Positions 1 through 7,800 of a DNA stretch of 25,284 nucleotides are shown here, piece by piece. The translations under genes were made by a program, and so were the position numbers. Where the stretch lies: NCBI GenBank assembly GCA_023431205.1, contig JAEYXQ010000177.1, forward strand, positions 1 to 25,284, written 5' to 3'. The DNA is from Pseudomonadota bacterium. Its GTDB lineage: Bacteria > Pseudomonadota > Alphaproteobacteria > Rhizobiales > Devosiaceae. The notes beneath the pieces are model-generated. The model did no database searches. It saw only the letters and a program-made list of their open reading frames with translations, and was not told the origin of the DNA. Every line of letters starts with the position of its first letter. The first letter of the stretch is position 1.

Positions 1-12
1 GAGCTCGGTCAT
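1..12 (-). CDS. era: start of a partial downstream gene, probably era GTPase
   Basis: Only four codons (M-T-E-L) lie in the window. An ATG on the minus strand at positions 12-10 overlaps the TGA of rnc in the ATGA arrangement typical of translationally coupled genes. In many Alphaproteobacteria the gene after rnc is era, a GTPase that helps 16S rRNA maturation. The identity is therefore inferred from gene order alone and not from sequence. Confidence 0.35.
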
Positions 13-716
13 GCGGGTTCCTTCCACACGTTCTGGCGGATCAGGAAGAGCTCGGCAGCCTTGTGCTCGGCGATCTTCTTGGAGGGGCCGGTGGCGGTCA
101 GCGGCTCGAACTCGCCGAGGGTGACGCGGATGGTGAATTCCGGAGCGTGGTCGGGACCGGTGCGCTCCGCAAGGGTGTAGCTCGGCGGCTCGAGGCCACG
201 GGCCTGAGCCCATTCCTGCAGGGTGGTCTTGGCGTCAGCGCGGTTGGTCTGGCCTTCGACAAGCAGGTCGCCGAACATGCGCTCGACGAACTCATAGGCG
301 CGACCCAGGCCACCATCGAGGTAGAGGGCGCCGATCACCGCCTCGGTGACGTCGCCGAGGATGGCTTCCTTTTCTGCGCCGCCGGTGCGGGCCTCGCTGT
401 CGCCGAGGATCATCTCGGAGCCGAGATCGAGCTGGCGAGCGATGACGGCGCAGGTCTCCTTGCGAACGAGGGTATTCAGCGTGCGGCTGAGCTCGCCTTC
501 GTTGCTCTTAGGGAAGCGGCGGTAGAGCATGTCGGCAACTACAAGTCCGAGCACGCGGTCACCGAGGAATTCGAGTCGCTGATACGAGCGCTCAATGCGC
601 TTGGCCGGCGAGAGGGCGCTCGAATGGGTCAGCGCCCGCTCCAGCAGGTCCAGATCGGCGAAACGGTGGCCGATCCGGGACTGGAGCCTTTCATATGACC
701 GATCGCGTCGGCTCAC
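9..716 (-). CDS. rnc: ribonuclease III
   Basis: This is the cytoplasmic double-strand-specific endonuclease that processes rRNA precursors and structured mRNAs. The 235-residue length is normal for the family. The RNase III signature LEFLGDRVLGL is at about residues 48-58. The metal-binding acidic residues are in place (E49, D53, D122, E125), and a double-stranded-RNA-binding domain fills roughly residues 160-230. The start is GTG at 716. It overlaps the TGA of lepB by four bases (GTGA), so coupled translation is likely. Its own stop overlaps the ATG of the next gene in the same way. The gene is the penultimate visible member of a minus-strand run with lepB, acpS, pyrE and rsh. Confidence 0.96.
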   Translation of the reverse strand: MSRRDRSYERLQSRIGHRFADLDLLERALTHSSALSPAKRIERSYQRLEFLGDRVLGLVVADMLYRRFPKSNEGELSRTLNTLVRKETCAVIARQLDLGSEMILGDSEARTGGAEKEAILGDVTEAVIGALYLDGGLGRAYEFVERMFGDLLVEGQTNRADAKTTLQEWAQARGLEPPSYTLAERTGPDHAPEFTIRVTLGEFEPLTATGPSKKIAEHKAAELFLIRQNVWKEPA

Positions 717-1537
717 GGGACGGGAGTCGTATCATAGGGCGTGCTGCTGTCGACGCCCTGGAACAGACGGTCCCAGCGGACATTGGCGGGCCACTGCCAG
801 ATCTGCCACGGGGGAATGTTGTCGCGGATCGAGAAGAAGCGGGCCTCGGCCTTGGCGATGAGGTTCTCGTCAGGCACGTACCCGACCTGCGACAGCACGC
901 GGCTATCGGCGGAGCGGTCGCGATTGTCGCCCATCATGAAGAAGTGCCCGGCGGGAACCTGATATTCCGGCGTGTTGTCGAGCGGCCCGTTGTCGGAGAT
1001 TTCCTGGATGATGTGGGTGGTGCCTTCCGGGAAGGTCTCGCGATAGACGCTGACCTCGCGCGTCACGCCTTCGCTGTCGGTATCCTGCCTGGTGCCGACA
1101 AGTTCGCGCTCCACCATGGTGCCGTTGATGTAGAGGCGTCCTTCGCGAACCTGGATGCGGTCGCCCGGCAGGCCGACGACGCGCTTGATGTACTCGATGT
1201 CCTGCGGGACGGGGCGAAACACGGCGATATCGCCGCGGTTCGGCGAGCGGCCGAGGATGCGGTCGGTGATCGGCAGTTCGAAATCGAGCAGGGTGAAGTT
1301 GCCGTAGCGGCCGAGCGAGAAGGAATGCTTGCCGTAGCCCCAGACGAATTTGTTGGCGACGAAGTAGTCGCCGATCATCAGCGTCTGCTGCATGGACGCG
1401 GTGGGGATGGAGAAGGGCTGGTAAAGGAAAGAGCGCAGCACGATGGCGATCAGCAGCGCCTCGACGATGACCACGAAGGTCTCCCACCACTCGCTGGCGG
1501 CAGATTTCTTGGCGGTCTTGTCGACAGACTGGCTCAT
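713..1537 (-). CDS. lepB: signal peptidase I
   Basis: This inner-membrane serine protease removes signal peptides from exported proteins. One hydrophobic anchor is visible at about residues 20-38. The catalytic Ser48 lies in PTASMQQTL and the general-base Lys118 in YIKRVVGLPGDR. The conserved GDNRDRSADSR box is near residue 205. The 274-residue length fits the single-anchor alphaproteobacterial form. The ATG start at 1537 has only a weak GGGAA upstream. A gap of about 98 bases separates it from acpS. That gap has an inverted repeat (GAAGGG/CCCTTC) but no U-tract, so I do not call a terminator and read-through from acpS is possible. Confidence 0.96.
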   Translation of the reverse strand: MSQSVDKTAKKSAASEWWETFVVIVEALLIAIVLRSFLYQPFSIPTASMQQTLMIGDYFVANKFVWGYGKHSFSLGRYGNFTLLDFELPITDRILGRSPNRGDIAVFRPVPQDIEYIKRVVGLPGDRIQVREGRLYINGTMVERELVGTRQDTDSEGVTREVSVYRETFPEGTTHIIQEISDNGPLDNTPEYQVPAGHFFMMGDNRDRSADSRVLSQVGYVPDENLIAKAEARFFSIRDNIPPWQIWQWPANVRWDRLFQGVDSSTPYDTTPVP

Positions 1538-1635
1538 GTTCGTTCCCGGTTTGAGGGTGCCGAAGGGTTAGGCCTTTGCCCTTCCCGGGTCAATTGGGCC
1601 GACGGCCGGGCCGAGAAGTCCTACGAGGCTTCGGG

Positions 1636-2037
1636 TCAGGCTTGCGGCAGGGCTTCAATGATGACGAAGGCCTGGGCAAGACCGGCGTCGTCGGTGATGG
1701 TGAGGTGGATATGGGGCTCGTGACCCGGCGGCACAAGACGTGCAAGCGCGCGGGCGGCGCCGTTGGTGAGTTGCATCGTCGGCTTGCCTGAGGGCAGGTT
1801 CACCACGCCCATGTCGCGCCAGTAGACGCCCTGGCTGAGGCCGGTGCCCAAGGCCTTGGAGCAGGCCTCCTTGGCAGCGAAGCGCTTGGCATAGGAGGCG
1901 GCGCGCTGGGCCCGCCGGTCGGACTTGCGCTGTTCGATTTCGGTAAAGCAGCGGACAACGAAGCGGGGGCCGTAGCGCTCGAGGGTGTTGGCGACGCGGT
2001 CGATCTGGATGAGGTCGGAGCCGAGGCCGATGATCAT
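1636..2037 (-). CDS. acpS: holo-[acyl-carrier-protein] synthase
   Basis: The enzyme transfers 4'-phosphopantetheine from CoA to acyl carrier protein, activating it for fatty-acid synthesis. The N-terminal MIIGLGSDLIQIDR carries the Mg-binding Asp of the family. The second motif, FAAKEACSKALGTG, supplies the catalytic Glu/Lys. I start at the ATG at 2037 (133 residues) rather than the in-frame TTG three codons upstream. A GGAGA box lies about ten bases before the ATG and would be almost touching the TTG. The gene sits 64 bases after pyrE and upstream of lepB on the same strand. acpS beside lepB and rnc is a common alphaproteobacterial order. Confidence 0.95.
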   Translation of the reverse strand: MIIGLGSDLIQIDRVANTLERYGPRFVVRCFTEIEQRKSDRRAQRAASYAKRFAAKEACSKALGTGLSQGVYWRDMGVVNLPSGKPTMQLTNGAARALARLVPPGHEPHIHLTITDDAGLAQAFVIIEALPQA

Positions 2038-2101
2038 GGATGCCAATCTCCGGGGTGCTTCTCAATCCACCGGCGCGGTGGGTGGGGGATGGATACCGGG
2101 G

Positions 2102-2692
2102 TCACTTCACGCCCTGGATGCCGCGGCTGCCGGGCTTGACCGGCGGGATGGCGGCGAGTTCGGAGGGAAGCTGGTCGGCGGGATAGGCCGGAACCTTGTA
2201 TTCGATCAGCGACACCAGCGGCACACCGACATCGGCCTCGCCGCCGGAACGGTCGATGAGGCACGCAGCGGCGACAACGTTGGCGCCGATCTTGCGCAGA
2301 GCATCGACGCATTCGCGGATGGAGAGGCCGGTGGAGACGATGTCTTCCACCACCACGACCTGGTCGTCGGCGGCGATCTCGAAGCCGCGGCGGAGTTCGA
2401 ACTGGCCTTCGACGCGCTCGGTATAGAGCGCCGGAACGTTGAGGTGGCGGGCGGTTTCGTAGCCCGGGATGATTCCGCCAATGGCAGGAGAGACCACCTT
2501 GGTGACACTGGGGTTCTCGGCGTGGATGCGTTCCGCGAGCGCGCGGCAGAGCTTTTCGGTCTGGGCCGGATACTGGAAGACGCGGGCTTTCTGCAGGAAC
2601 ACCGGCGAGCGCAAACCGGAGGAGAGGATGAAGTGCCCCTCGAGCATGGCGCCGCACTCACGGAAGACGTCCAAGACTTCATCTTTCGTCAT
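2102..2692 (-). CDS. pyrE: orotate phosphoribosyltransferase
   Basis: PyrE joins orotate to PRPP to make orotidine-5'-monophosphate in pyrimidine synthesis. The PRPP-binding loop VVVVEDIVSTGLS is clear in the middle of the protein. The N-terminal half has the SSGLRSPVF substrate segment of the bacterial family. I choose the ATG at 2692 (196 residues) over the TTG two codons upstream, because AAGAGG lies seven bases before the ATG. The start lies 14 bases inside the end of rsh, so the pair is probably cotranscribed and coupled. It follows that nucleotide synthesis and the ppGpp enzyme share an mRNA here. Confidence 0.96.
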   Translation of the reverse strand: MTKDEVLDVFRECGAMLEGHFILSSGLRSPVFLQKARVFQYPAQTEKLCRALAERIHAENPSVTKVVSPAIGGIIPGYETARHLNVPALYTERVEGQFELRRGFEIAADDQVVVVEDIVSTGLSIRECVDALRKIGANVVAAACLIDRSGGEADVGVPLVSLIEYKVPAYPADQLPSELAAIPPVKPGSRGIQGVK

Positions 2693-4964
2693 CGGCAAAC
2701 CTCTTGTCCACGCGTCCGTCCCATTCCAGTGTCGAGATCATGGACGCCTCGCGCACGCCGGCGCGCTGCACGGCGCTAAGGCCGGGACTACGCTTGAGCG
2801 TTGCCAGAACATCGGTGAGCTGCGCAAGGTCGCGCACCTCGATCTCGAAGATCATGTGGTGGAAATCCGGGGAGATCATCCGCATGACCAGATTGTTGAT
2901 GTTGGCATCGCAGGCGGCGATGGCCGACGAAATCTGCGCCAGCGAACCCGGCTTGTTGACCGACTCCATGCTGATGACGGTGGGGTAGAGCCGGTCGGCG
3001 CGCTCATCGAGGTTCCAGCGCACATCGATCCAGGCCACGTCGCTGTCGTGCAGGTTGATCAGTGCGTCGGAATGGATGGGATAGACCATCAGCGGTGCGT
3101 CGGGCTGGAGGATGCCGACGAGGCGATCGCCAGGCACGACCCCCTCCCCCGAAACGGCGACGGGGGTGTGGAAGTCGAGCTGAGCCAGTGCCGCCTTGGC
3201 GCGCGGACCCGGCTTCTGCCCGCCAGGGGCGCGGAAGCGGAACAGGTCGGTGGCGCGCAAGGCGAACCAACCATGGGCGGTGTCGGCAACCGGCAGATCG
3301 AGCTTGCGGCGGCGCTTGCGCAAGCCCTTGATCCGGACGAGTTCATTGGCGAGCGGCTCGGAGCCGACCTTGCCCTCGCCCACCGCCATCAGCAGTTCGC
3401 GGCGGCCGGGATAGCCCAGCCCATCGGAGAGGGCCTTGGCCTCCGTCTCGTCAAGCATGACGCCTTCGCGGTCCAGCATCATGTTGAGGACGTGTTCGCC
3501 GAGCGCGAAAGCGCGCTGCGAGGCGGCATTGCGCACGGCGCGGCGGATGGCGGCGCGAGCCTTGCCAGTGGCGGCAATGCCGATCCAGTTGGCGGGCGGA
3601 GAATGGTTCTGGTCGCGGATGATCTCGACCTCGTCGCCCGACCGCAGCTGGGTGACGAGTGGCAGGATGGCGCCGTTGATCTTGGCACCGACGCAGGTGT
3701 CGCCGATGTCGGTGTGCAGCGCATAGGCGAAATCGATGGGCGTCGCGCCACGCGGCAGGGCGATCAGGCGACCGCGCGGGGTGAAGCAGAACACCTGATC
3801 CTGGAACAGCTCCAGCTTGGTGTATTCGAGGAAATCCTCGGTGGAGATGCCTGAGGTGAGGTGGCCAATGGTCTGGCGCAGGGAGCCATAGGCCTGCGAC
3901 TCCGCCTCGATGCGACCGAGATTGGCCGAGGCGCCGTCCTTGTAGAGGGCGTGGGCGGCGATGCCGAACTCGGCGACGCGGTCCATGTCCTCGGTGCGGA
4001 TCTGCAGTTCGACGCGCTGGCGGCCGGGACCGACGATGGTGGTGTGGATCGACTGGTAGTCGTTGTGCTTGGGGACCGAGATGTAGTCCTTGAAGCGGCC
4101 GGGCACGACCTTCCACTTGGTGTGGACCAGGCCAACGGTCTGGTAGCACTGGTCGACCGAGCCGACGATGACGCGGAAACCGATGATGTCGGACAACTGC
4201 TCGAGGGCGATCGACTTGCGCTCGATCTTGTTGAAGATCGAATAGGGCGACTTCACCCGCGCCTTGACCCGGGCGGCAATGCCTTCGGCCGCCAGCCGCT
4301 CGGTCAGCTCGGTGGAGATGGTGTCGATGGTCTCCCGGTTCTCGGACTCGAGCTGCTCGAGCCTTGCGGTGATGGCCTTGTAGTGCTCGGGCTGGAGGAT
4401 GCGGAAGGAGATATCCTCGAGCTCGTTGCGCATGTCCTGCATACCCATGCGGCCCGCAAGCGGGGCATAGATATCCATGGTCTCCTGGGCGATGCGCCGC
4501 TGCTTGTCCGCCGGCATGAACTGCAGCGTGCGCATGTTGTGGAGGCGGTCGGCGAGCTTGACCAAGAGGACGCGCACGTCCTGGCTGATCGCCAGCAGGA
4601 GTTTGCGCAGGTTTTCGGCCTGCGCCTCTTCACGGGAGACGAGGTTCAGCCGCTCGATCTTGGTCAGGCCATCGACAATGGTGCCGATCTCGCCGCCGAA
4701 CAGATGGTCGATCTCGGTGCGGGTTGCGTCGGTATCTTCGATGGTATCGTGCAGCAGGCCGACGGCAATCGAGGCGTCATCGAGCTTGAGGTCGGTGAGG
4801 ATGGCGGCGACTTCGAGCGGGTGGTTGAAGTAGGGGTCGCCCGAGGCGCGCTTCTGCGAGCCATGCTTCTGCATGGCGTAGACATAGGCCTTGTTCAACA
4901 ACTGCTCGTCGGCGTTCGGGTTGTAGGCCTGAACGCGCTCGACAAGCTCATACTGACGCATCAT
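2679..4964 (-). CDS. rsh: bifunctional (p)ppGpp synthetase/hydrolase (RSH family)
   Basis: This enzyme makes and degrades the alarmone (p)ppGpp in the stringent response. Domains in order are: an HD hydrolase (H48 in YFNHPLEV, H72/D73 in LLHDTIEDT, and KLADRLHNMRTL near 136); a synthetase region at about 240-345, with DYQSIH at 302-307 and E319 in VELQIRT; a TGS domain at about 388-450; and a C-terminal ACT domain from about 680. The RFKD motif at 290-293 is the basic form found in bifunctional enzymes, unlike the acidic EXDD of monofunctional RelA. Two adjacent ATGs could start it, and no good Shine-Dalgarno is visible. The 164 bases between it and rpoZ contain the rpoZ terminator, so rsh probably has its own promoter. 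Confidence 0.96.
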   Translation of the reverse strand: MMRQYELVERVQAYNPNADEQLLNKAYVYAMQKHGSQKRASGDPYFNHPLEVAAILTDLKLDDASIAVGLLHDTIEDTDATRTEIDHLFGGEIGTIVDGLTKIERLNLVSREEAQAENLRKLLLAISQDVRVLLVKLADRLHNMRTLQFMPADKQRRIAQETMDIYAPLAGRMGMQDMRNELEDISFRILQPEHYKAITARLEQLESENRETIDTISTELTERLAAEGIAARVKARVKSPYSIFNKIERKSIALEQLSDIIGFRVIVGSVDQCYQTVGLVHTKWKVVPGRFKDYISVPKHNDYQSIHTTIVGPGRQRVELQIRTEDMDRVAEFGIAAHALYKDGASANLGRIEAESQAYGSLRQTIGHLTSGISTEDFLEYTKLELFQDQVFCFTPRGRLIALPRGATPIDFAYALHTDIGDTCVGAKINGAILPLVTQLRSGDEVEIIRDQNHSPPANWIGIAATGKARAAIRRAVRNAASQRAFALGEHVLNMMLDREGVMLDETEAKALSDGLGYPGRRELLMAVGEGKVGSEPLANELVRIKGLRKRRRKLDLPVADTAHGWFALRATDLFRFRAPGGQKPGPRAKAALAQLDFHTPVAVSGEGVVPGDRLVGILQPDAPLMVYPIHSDALINLHDSDVAWIDVRWNLDERADRLYPTVISMESVNKPGSLAQISSAIAACDANINNLVMRMISPDFHHMIFEIEVRDLAQLTDVLATLKRSPGLSAVQRAGVREASMISTLEWDGRVDKRFADDER

Positions 4965-5075
4965 GGGAAGATAGTGCCGCTCGCTCGCGCGTTTACCTTA
5001 GCGCGCTGAAGCCAAATGGAAAGAGTCGGATTTCCAGATCAGTGGTGCTGACGGCGAAAATGCGGCGTCTCAGAA

Positions 5076-5107
5076 TAAAAAGGCCCCCGGACCGAGGTCC
5101 AGGGGCT
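5076..5107 (-). terminator. intrinsic terminator after rpoZ
   Basis: Read on the minus strand, arms at 5107-5097 and 5092-5083 form a GC-rich stem of about ten pairs (one G-U) around a four-base loop. Five T residues follow. It lies about 20 bases after the rpoZ stop codon and 110 bases before rsh, so it should end the rpoZ transcript. Confidence 0.85.
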
Positions 5108-5128
5108 CCGAATGCAATGCGCCAACGA

Positions 5129-5497
5129 TCAATCGTCGCGGCGTTCGGGCGGCGCGAGGCTTTCGATGCCGCGCAGCAGTTCTTCTTCGCTGATGGTGTC
5201 GAAGTTGATCGAGTCGTCGTCCGAGCCGCTCTCGATCATCGGAGCAGCCTGGCTTTCGGGCTCGTCGACCTCGACATACTTCTGCAGCGAGTGAATCAGA
5301 TCTTCGTGCAGGTCTTCCGGCGAGATGGTGCCGTCGCCGATCTCGCGCAGGGCGACGACCGGGTTCTTGTCGTTGTCACGCGGGACGGTGATCTGGGCGC
5401 CGGAGGAAATCATGCGGGCGCGATGTGCGGCCATCAGGACGAGGTCGAAACGGTTCTCGACCTTTTCAATGCAGTCTTCAACGGTGACGCGGGCCAC
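5129..5497 (-). CDS. rpoZ: DNA-directed RNA polymerase omega subunit
   Basis: Omega helps assemble and stabilise RNA polymerase through the beta-prime subunit. The N-terminus MARVTVEDCIEKV and the segment RFDLVLMAAHRAR are family hallmarks. The acidic C-terminal extension to 122 residues fits the longer omega of Hyphomicrobiales. I start at GTG 5497, because GGAG lies about six bases upstream and the resulting MARVTV terminus is universal. A TTG four codons upstream overlaps that ribosome site. The MARVT segment is the part of omega that contributes to ppGpp site 1 in E. coli polymerase. This is of interest because the RSH enzyme is next door, although a terminator separates the two. Confidence 0.95.
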   Translation of the reverse strand: MARVTVEDCIEKVENRFDLVLMAAHRARMISSGAQITVPRDNDKNPVVALREIGDGTISPEDLHEDLIHSLQKYVEVDEPESQAAPMIESGSDDDSINFDTISEEELLRGIESLAPPERRDD

Positions 5498-5570
5498 AGA
5501 CGTCTCCAAACTTTGGATGGGGATAAAGGGGTGCCTTACACGAGGGCGCCGGCCAAAGCAAGGTTTACGG

Positions 5571-5605
5571 CCGCAAGTTGCGGGTCAAACCCAAGTGTGT
5601 CACAC
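5571..5605. promoter_or_regulatory. two palindromes in the rpoZ / NYN divergent region
   Basis: CCGCAA-G-TTGCGG at 5571-5583 is a perfect inverted repeat, and it lies inside outer GGTTT/AAACC arms at 5562-5566 and 5587-5591. GTGTG-T-CACAC at 5595-5605 is a second perfect one. Both lie in the 146 bases between the divergent starts of rpoZ and the NYN gene, where promoters for both must be. I can name no regulator, and promoter hexamers here are not convincing. Confidence 0.4.
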
Positions 5606-5643
5606 CATAGGGGATACTTAGTTTGTTTTTCCGGCACTACAAT

Positions 5644-6216
5644 ATGGCCATTGATCCCAGGGAAAAGATCGTCCTGTTCATCGACGGGGCGAACCTCTAC
5701 GCCACCTCGAAGGCCATCGGCATCGACATCGACTACCGCCGGCTGCTGGCCGAGTTCAGCGCCAAGGCCTACCTGCTGAGGGCGAACTACTACACCGCGC
5801 TGGTCGAGGAGCAGGAATACTCCTCCATCCGCCCGCTGATCGACTGGCTGGACTACAACGGCTTCACCGTTGTGACCAAGCCCGCCAAGGAATTTACCGA
5901 CGCGGCGGGCCGGCGCAAGATCAAGGGCAACATGGACATCGAACTGACTGTCGATGCCCTGGAACTCGCGCCCTACTACGATCACCTGGTGCTGTTTTCA
6001 GGCGATGGTGACTTCACGGCGCTGGTGGCAGCGCTGCAGAGACGGGGCAAGCGCGTAACCGTGGTTTCGACGCTCACCACCAGTACGCCGATGATTTCCG
6101 ACGAGCTGCGCCGTCAGGCGGATTTCTTCATGGATGTCGCCGATCTGGCCAAGACTGTCGGCCGCCCCCCGAGTACGCGGCCGGCACCGGCACCCGCTCC
6201 GGGCCCGGGCGAGTAG
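5644..6216 (+). CDS. NYN-domain (PIN-like, LabA/DUF88 type) protein
   Basis: This is a predicted metal-dependent RNase of the NYN fold, and the RNA target is unknown. The acidic metal-binding positions are all present: D in LFIDGANLY near residue 14, D in KGNMDIELTVDAL near 102, and the paired D in LFSGDGDFTALVAAL near 122-124. The C-terminus is a short Pro/Ala-rich tail. The ATG at 5644 (190 residues) starts the conserved MAIDPREKIVLFIDGAN. A TTG seven codons upstream is in frame but has no ribosome site. No clear Shine-Dalgarno precedes the ATG either. It diverges from rpoZ and runs into smpB tail to tail, with four bases between stop codons. Confidence 0.88.
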   Translation: MAIDPREKIVLFIDGANLYATSKAIGIDIDYRRLLAEFSAKAYLLRANYYTALVEEQEYSSIRPLIDWLDYNGFTVVTKPAKEFTDAAGRRKIKGNMDIELTVDALELAPYYDHLVLFSGDGDFTALVAALQRRGKRVTVVSTLTTSTPMISDELRRQADFFMDVADLAKTVGRPPSTRPAPAPAPGPGE

Positions 6217-6220
6217 CGCC

Positions 6221-6724
6221 CTAGCCGCGCCCACCTTCCTTCATGATGCGCGACTTGTCGCGGTTCCAGTCGCGATTGCGCTCGGTCTCGCGCTTGTCGT
6301 AGTTCTTCTTGCCCTTCCCCAGGCCGATCAGCACCTTCGCGCGACCCTGATCGTTGAAGTAGATCTTGAGCGGCACGATGGTGTTGCCGGCGCGCGAGAC
6401 TTCCGCATCGAGGCGGGCCAACTGCTTCTTGGACACCAGCAATTTACGGGGCCGCCGCTCGGCATGGTTGAAGCGGTTCGCTTCAAGATATTCGGGAATG
6501 TGGGCGTTGATCAGCCACAGCTCGCCCTTTTCGGGCGAGGCATAGGATTCGGCAATCTGCGCCTTGCCTTGACGCAGCGACTTGACCTCGGTACCGGTCA
6601 GCACCAGTCCGGCCTCGAGGGTGTCGATGATTTCGTAGTCGAAGCGGGCACGACGGTTCTCAGCCACAAGCCCGTGGCTGATCATGCCGTTCTTCGATTT
6701 ATCCCTGTCATTCTTGCGAGCCAT
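6221..6724 (-). CDS. smpB: SsrA-binding protein SmpB
   Basis: SmpB binds tmRNA and brings it to stalled ribosomes for trans-translation. Recognisable segments are NRRARFDYEIIDTLEAGLVL, TGTEVKSLRQGKA, the AHIPEY stretch, and the Lys/Arg-rich C-terminal tail (GKGKKNYDKRE and on), which enters the mRNA channel. At 167 residues it is a usual length. The ATG at 6724 is five bases after the dapA stop, so the two form an operon. No tmRNA gene is visible in this window. Confidence 0.96.
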   Translation of the reverse strand: MARKNDRDKSKNGMISHGLVAENRRARFDYEIIDTLEAGLVLTGTEVKSLRQGKAQIAESYASPEKGELWLINAHIPEYLEANRFNHAERRPRKLLVSKKQLARLDAEVSRAGNTIVPLKIYFNDQGRAKVLIGLGKGKKNYDKRETERNRDWNRDKSRIMKEGGRG

Positions 6725-6729
6725 GCCTG

Positions 6730-7605
6730 CTAGATAAGTCCTGCATGGCGCATCGCAAAGTCCATCGACTCTTCGGCAGCCCTGGTGGCCGGCACCAGAG
6801 GCAGGCGCAGCTCGTTGGCGCAGAGGCCAAGACGGCTGGCGCCGTACTTCACCGGGGCCGGGCTGGGCTCCACGAACACCGCCTTGTGCAGGTGCACGAG
6901 CTTGTCCTGGATGGCCAGAGCACCGGCAAAATCGCCGCTGAGGGACTTCTGCTGCATCTCGGAGCAGAGCCGCGGCGCGATGTTGGACGTCACCGAAATG
7001 CAGCCATGGCCACCATGGGCGTTGAAGCCGAGCGCCGTCACGTCCTCACCCGACAGGAGGATGAAGTCGCTGCCGAGCTTGGCCCGCTGCAGGCTGGCGC
7101 GGCCGAGATCGGCCGTGGCGTCCTTGACGCCGACGACGTTGGCATGGGCATCGCGCAAACGGGCGATGGTGTCGACCGTGAGGTCGACAACCGTGCGACC
7201 CGGAACAGAGTAGAGAATGACCGGAATGCCGACCGCCGTGGCAACAGCGGAGAAGTGCTGAAACAGCCCTTCCTGGCTGGGCTTGTTGTAGTAGGGCACG
7301 ACGGTGAGCACAGCGTCGGCACCGGACTTCTCGGCGTGCTGCGCCAGCGAGACCGCTTCGGCCGTGGAGTTCGAACCGGCACCGGCGATGACCGGGACGC
7401 GGCCGCTGGCCACTTCAACGCAGATCTCGACGATGCGGTGATGCTCTTCGTGGCTGACGGTGGGGCTCTCCCCGGTGGTGCCCACCGGGACCAGCCCGTT
7501 GGTGCCCTCGGCAATCTGCCAATCGACGAAGCTGGCGAAGGCTTTCTCATCCACTGCCCCATCGCGCATGGGAGTGATGAGCGCCGTGATCGATCCTCGC
7601 AGCAT
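6730..7605 (-). CDS. dapA: 4-hydroxy-tetrahydrodipicolinate synthase
   Basis: DapA condenses pyruvate with aspartate semialdehyde, the first step committed to lysine and diaminopimelate. All key residues fit E. coli spacing: Thr43/Thr44 in VGTTGE, Tyr106 in PYYNKP, Tyr132 and Arg137 in LYSVPGR, and the Schiff-base Lys161 in GVKDAT. The ATG at 7605 gives 291 residues, the family norm, with AAGGA eleven bases upstream. An in-frame TTG seven codons upstream would overlap that ribosome site. smpB follows directly. dapA-smpB adjacency is common in this group. A promoter and a two-hairpin leader are described separately. Confidence 0.96.
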   Translation of the reverse strand: MLRGSITALITPMRDGAVDEKAFASFVDWQIAEGTNGLVPVGTTGESPTVSHEEHHRIVEICVEVASGRVPVIAGAGSNSTAEAVSLAQHAEKSGADAVLTVVPYYNKPSQEGLFQHFSAVATAVGIPVILYSVPGRTVVDLTVDTIARLRDAHANVVGVKDATADLGRASLQRAKLGSDFILLSGEDVTALGFNAHGGHGCISVTSNIAPRLCSEMQQKSLSGDFAGALAIQDKLVHLHKAVFVEPSPAPVKYGASRLGLCANELRLPLVPATRAAEESMDFAMRHAGLI

Positions 7606-7631
7606 TGTCGAATGGGTCCTTAGCAATGGGG

Positions 7632-7675
7632 GCCACGGGAGCCGTGGCGGGTGGTGTGCACCCCTGTCGGAGGGG
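7632..7675 (-). promoter_or_regulatory. two hairpins in the predicted dapA leader
   Basis: GCCACGG-CTC-CCGTGGC (minus strand, 7648-7632) is a perfect seven-pair stem with a three-base loop. It ends about 26 bases before the dapA ATG. CCCCT-CCGAC-AGGGG (7675-7661) is a second stem. GGGGTGCAC-like sequence at 7657-7665 could instead pair with 7684-7692, so alternative folds exist. No U-tract follows either stem, and the known lysine riboswitch is not recognisable. Confidence 0.45.
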
Positions 7676-7688
7676 CAAGACGGGGCGC

Positions 7689-7717
7689 ACCATAGTTTTT
7701 CTCAAGGCGCCGGACAA
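7689..7717 (-). promoter_or_regulatory. candidate sigma-70-type promoter of dapA-smpB
   Basis: TTGTCC (7717-7712), a 17-base spacer and TATGGT (7694-7689) on the minus strand. Transcription would start near 7682, giving an untranslated leader of about 75 bases before the dapA ATG. Confidence 0.55.
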
Positions 7718-7800
7718 CGCTTTGTTGCGGCCCGATGACCGACGATGGCGCACTTGTGGGGTGAGCGCCACTCAGCCTAAATGGCGGCTGGAGTTTGCCT

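Noticed and set aside
1562..1586. Inverted repeat between acpS and lepB as a terminator
   Set aside because: The GAAGGG/CCCTTC arms have a ten-base or longer loop and no T run on the minus strand.
695..1723. Long plus-strand frame of 342 codons opposite lepB and acpS
   Set aside because: It is a mirror frame of well-identified minus-strand genes in GC-rich DNA, with a composition unlike a folded protein and no ribosome site.
2469..5009. Long plus-strand frames opposite rsh and pyrE
   Set aside because: rsh and pyrE are certain from motifs. The antisense frames show only third-position GC bias and no domain.
7606..7717. Lysine riboswitch upstream of dapA
   Set aside because: The leader is only about 75 bases, far shorter than the known lysine aptamer, and lacks its conserved core.
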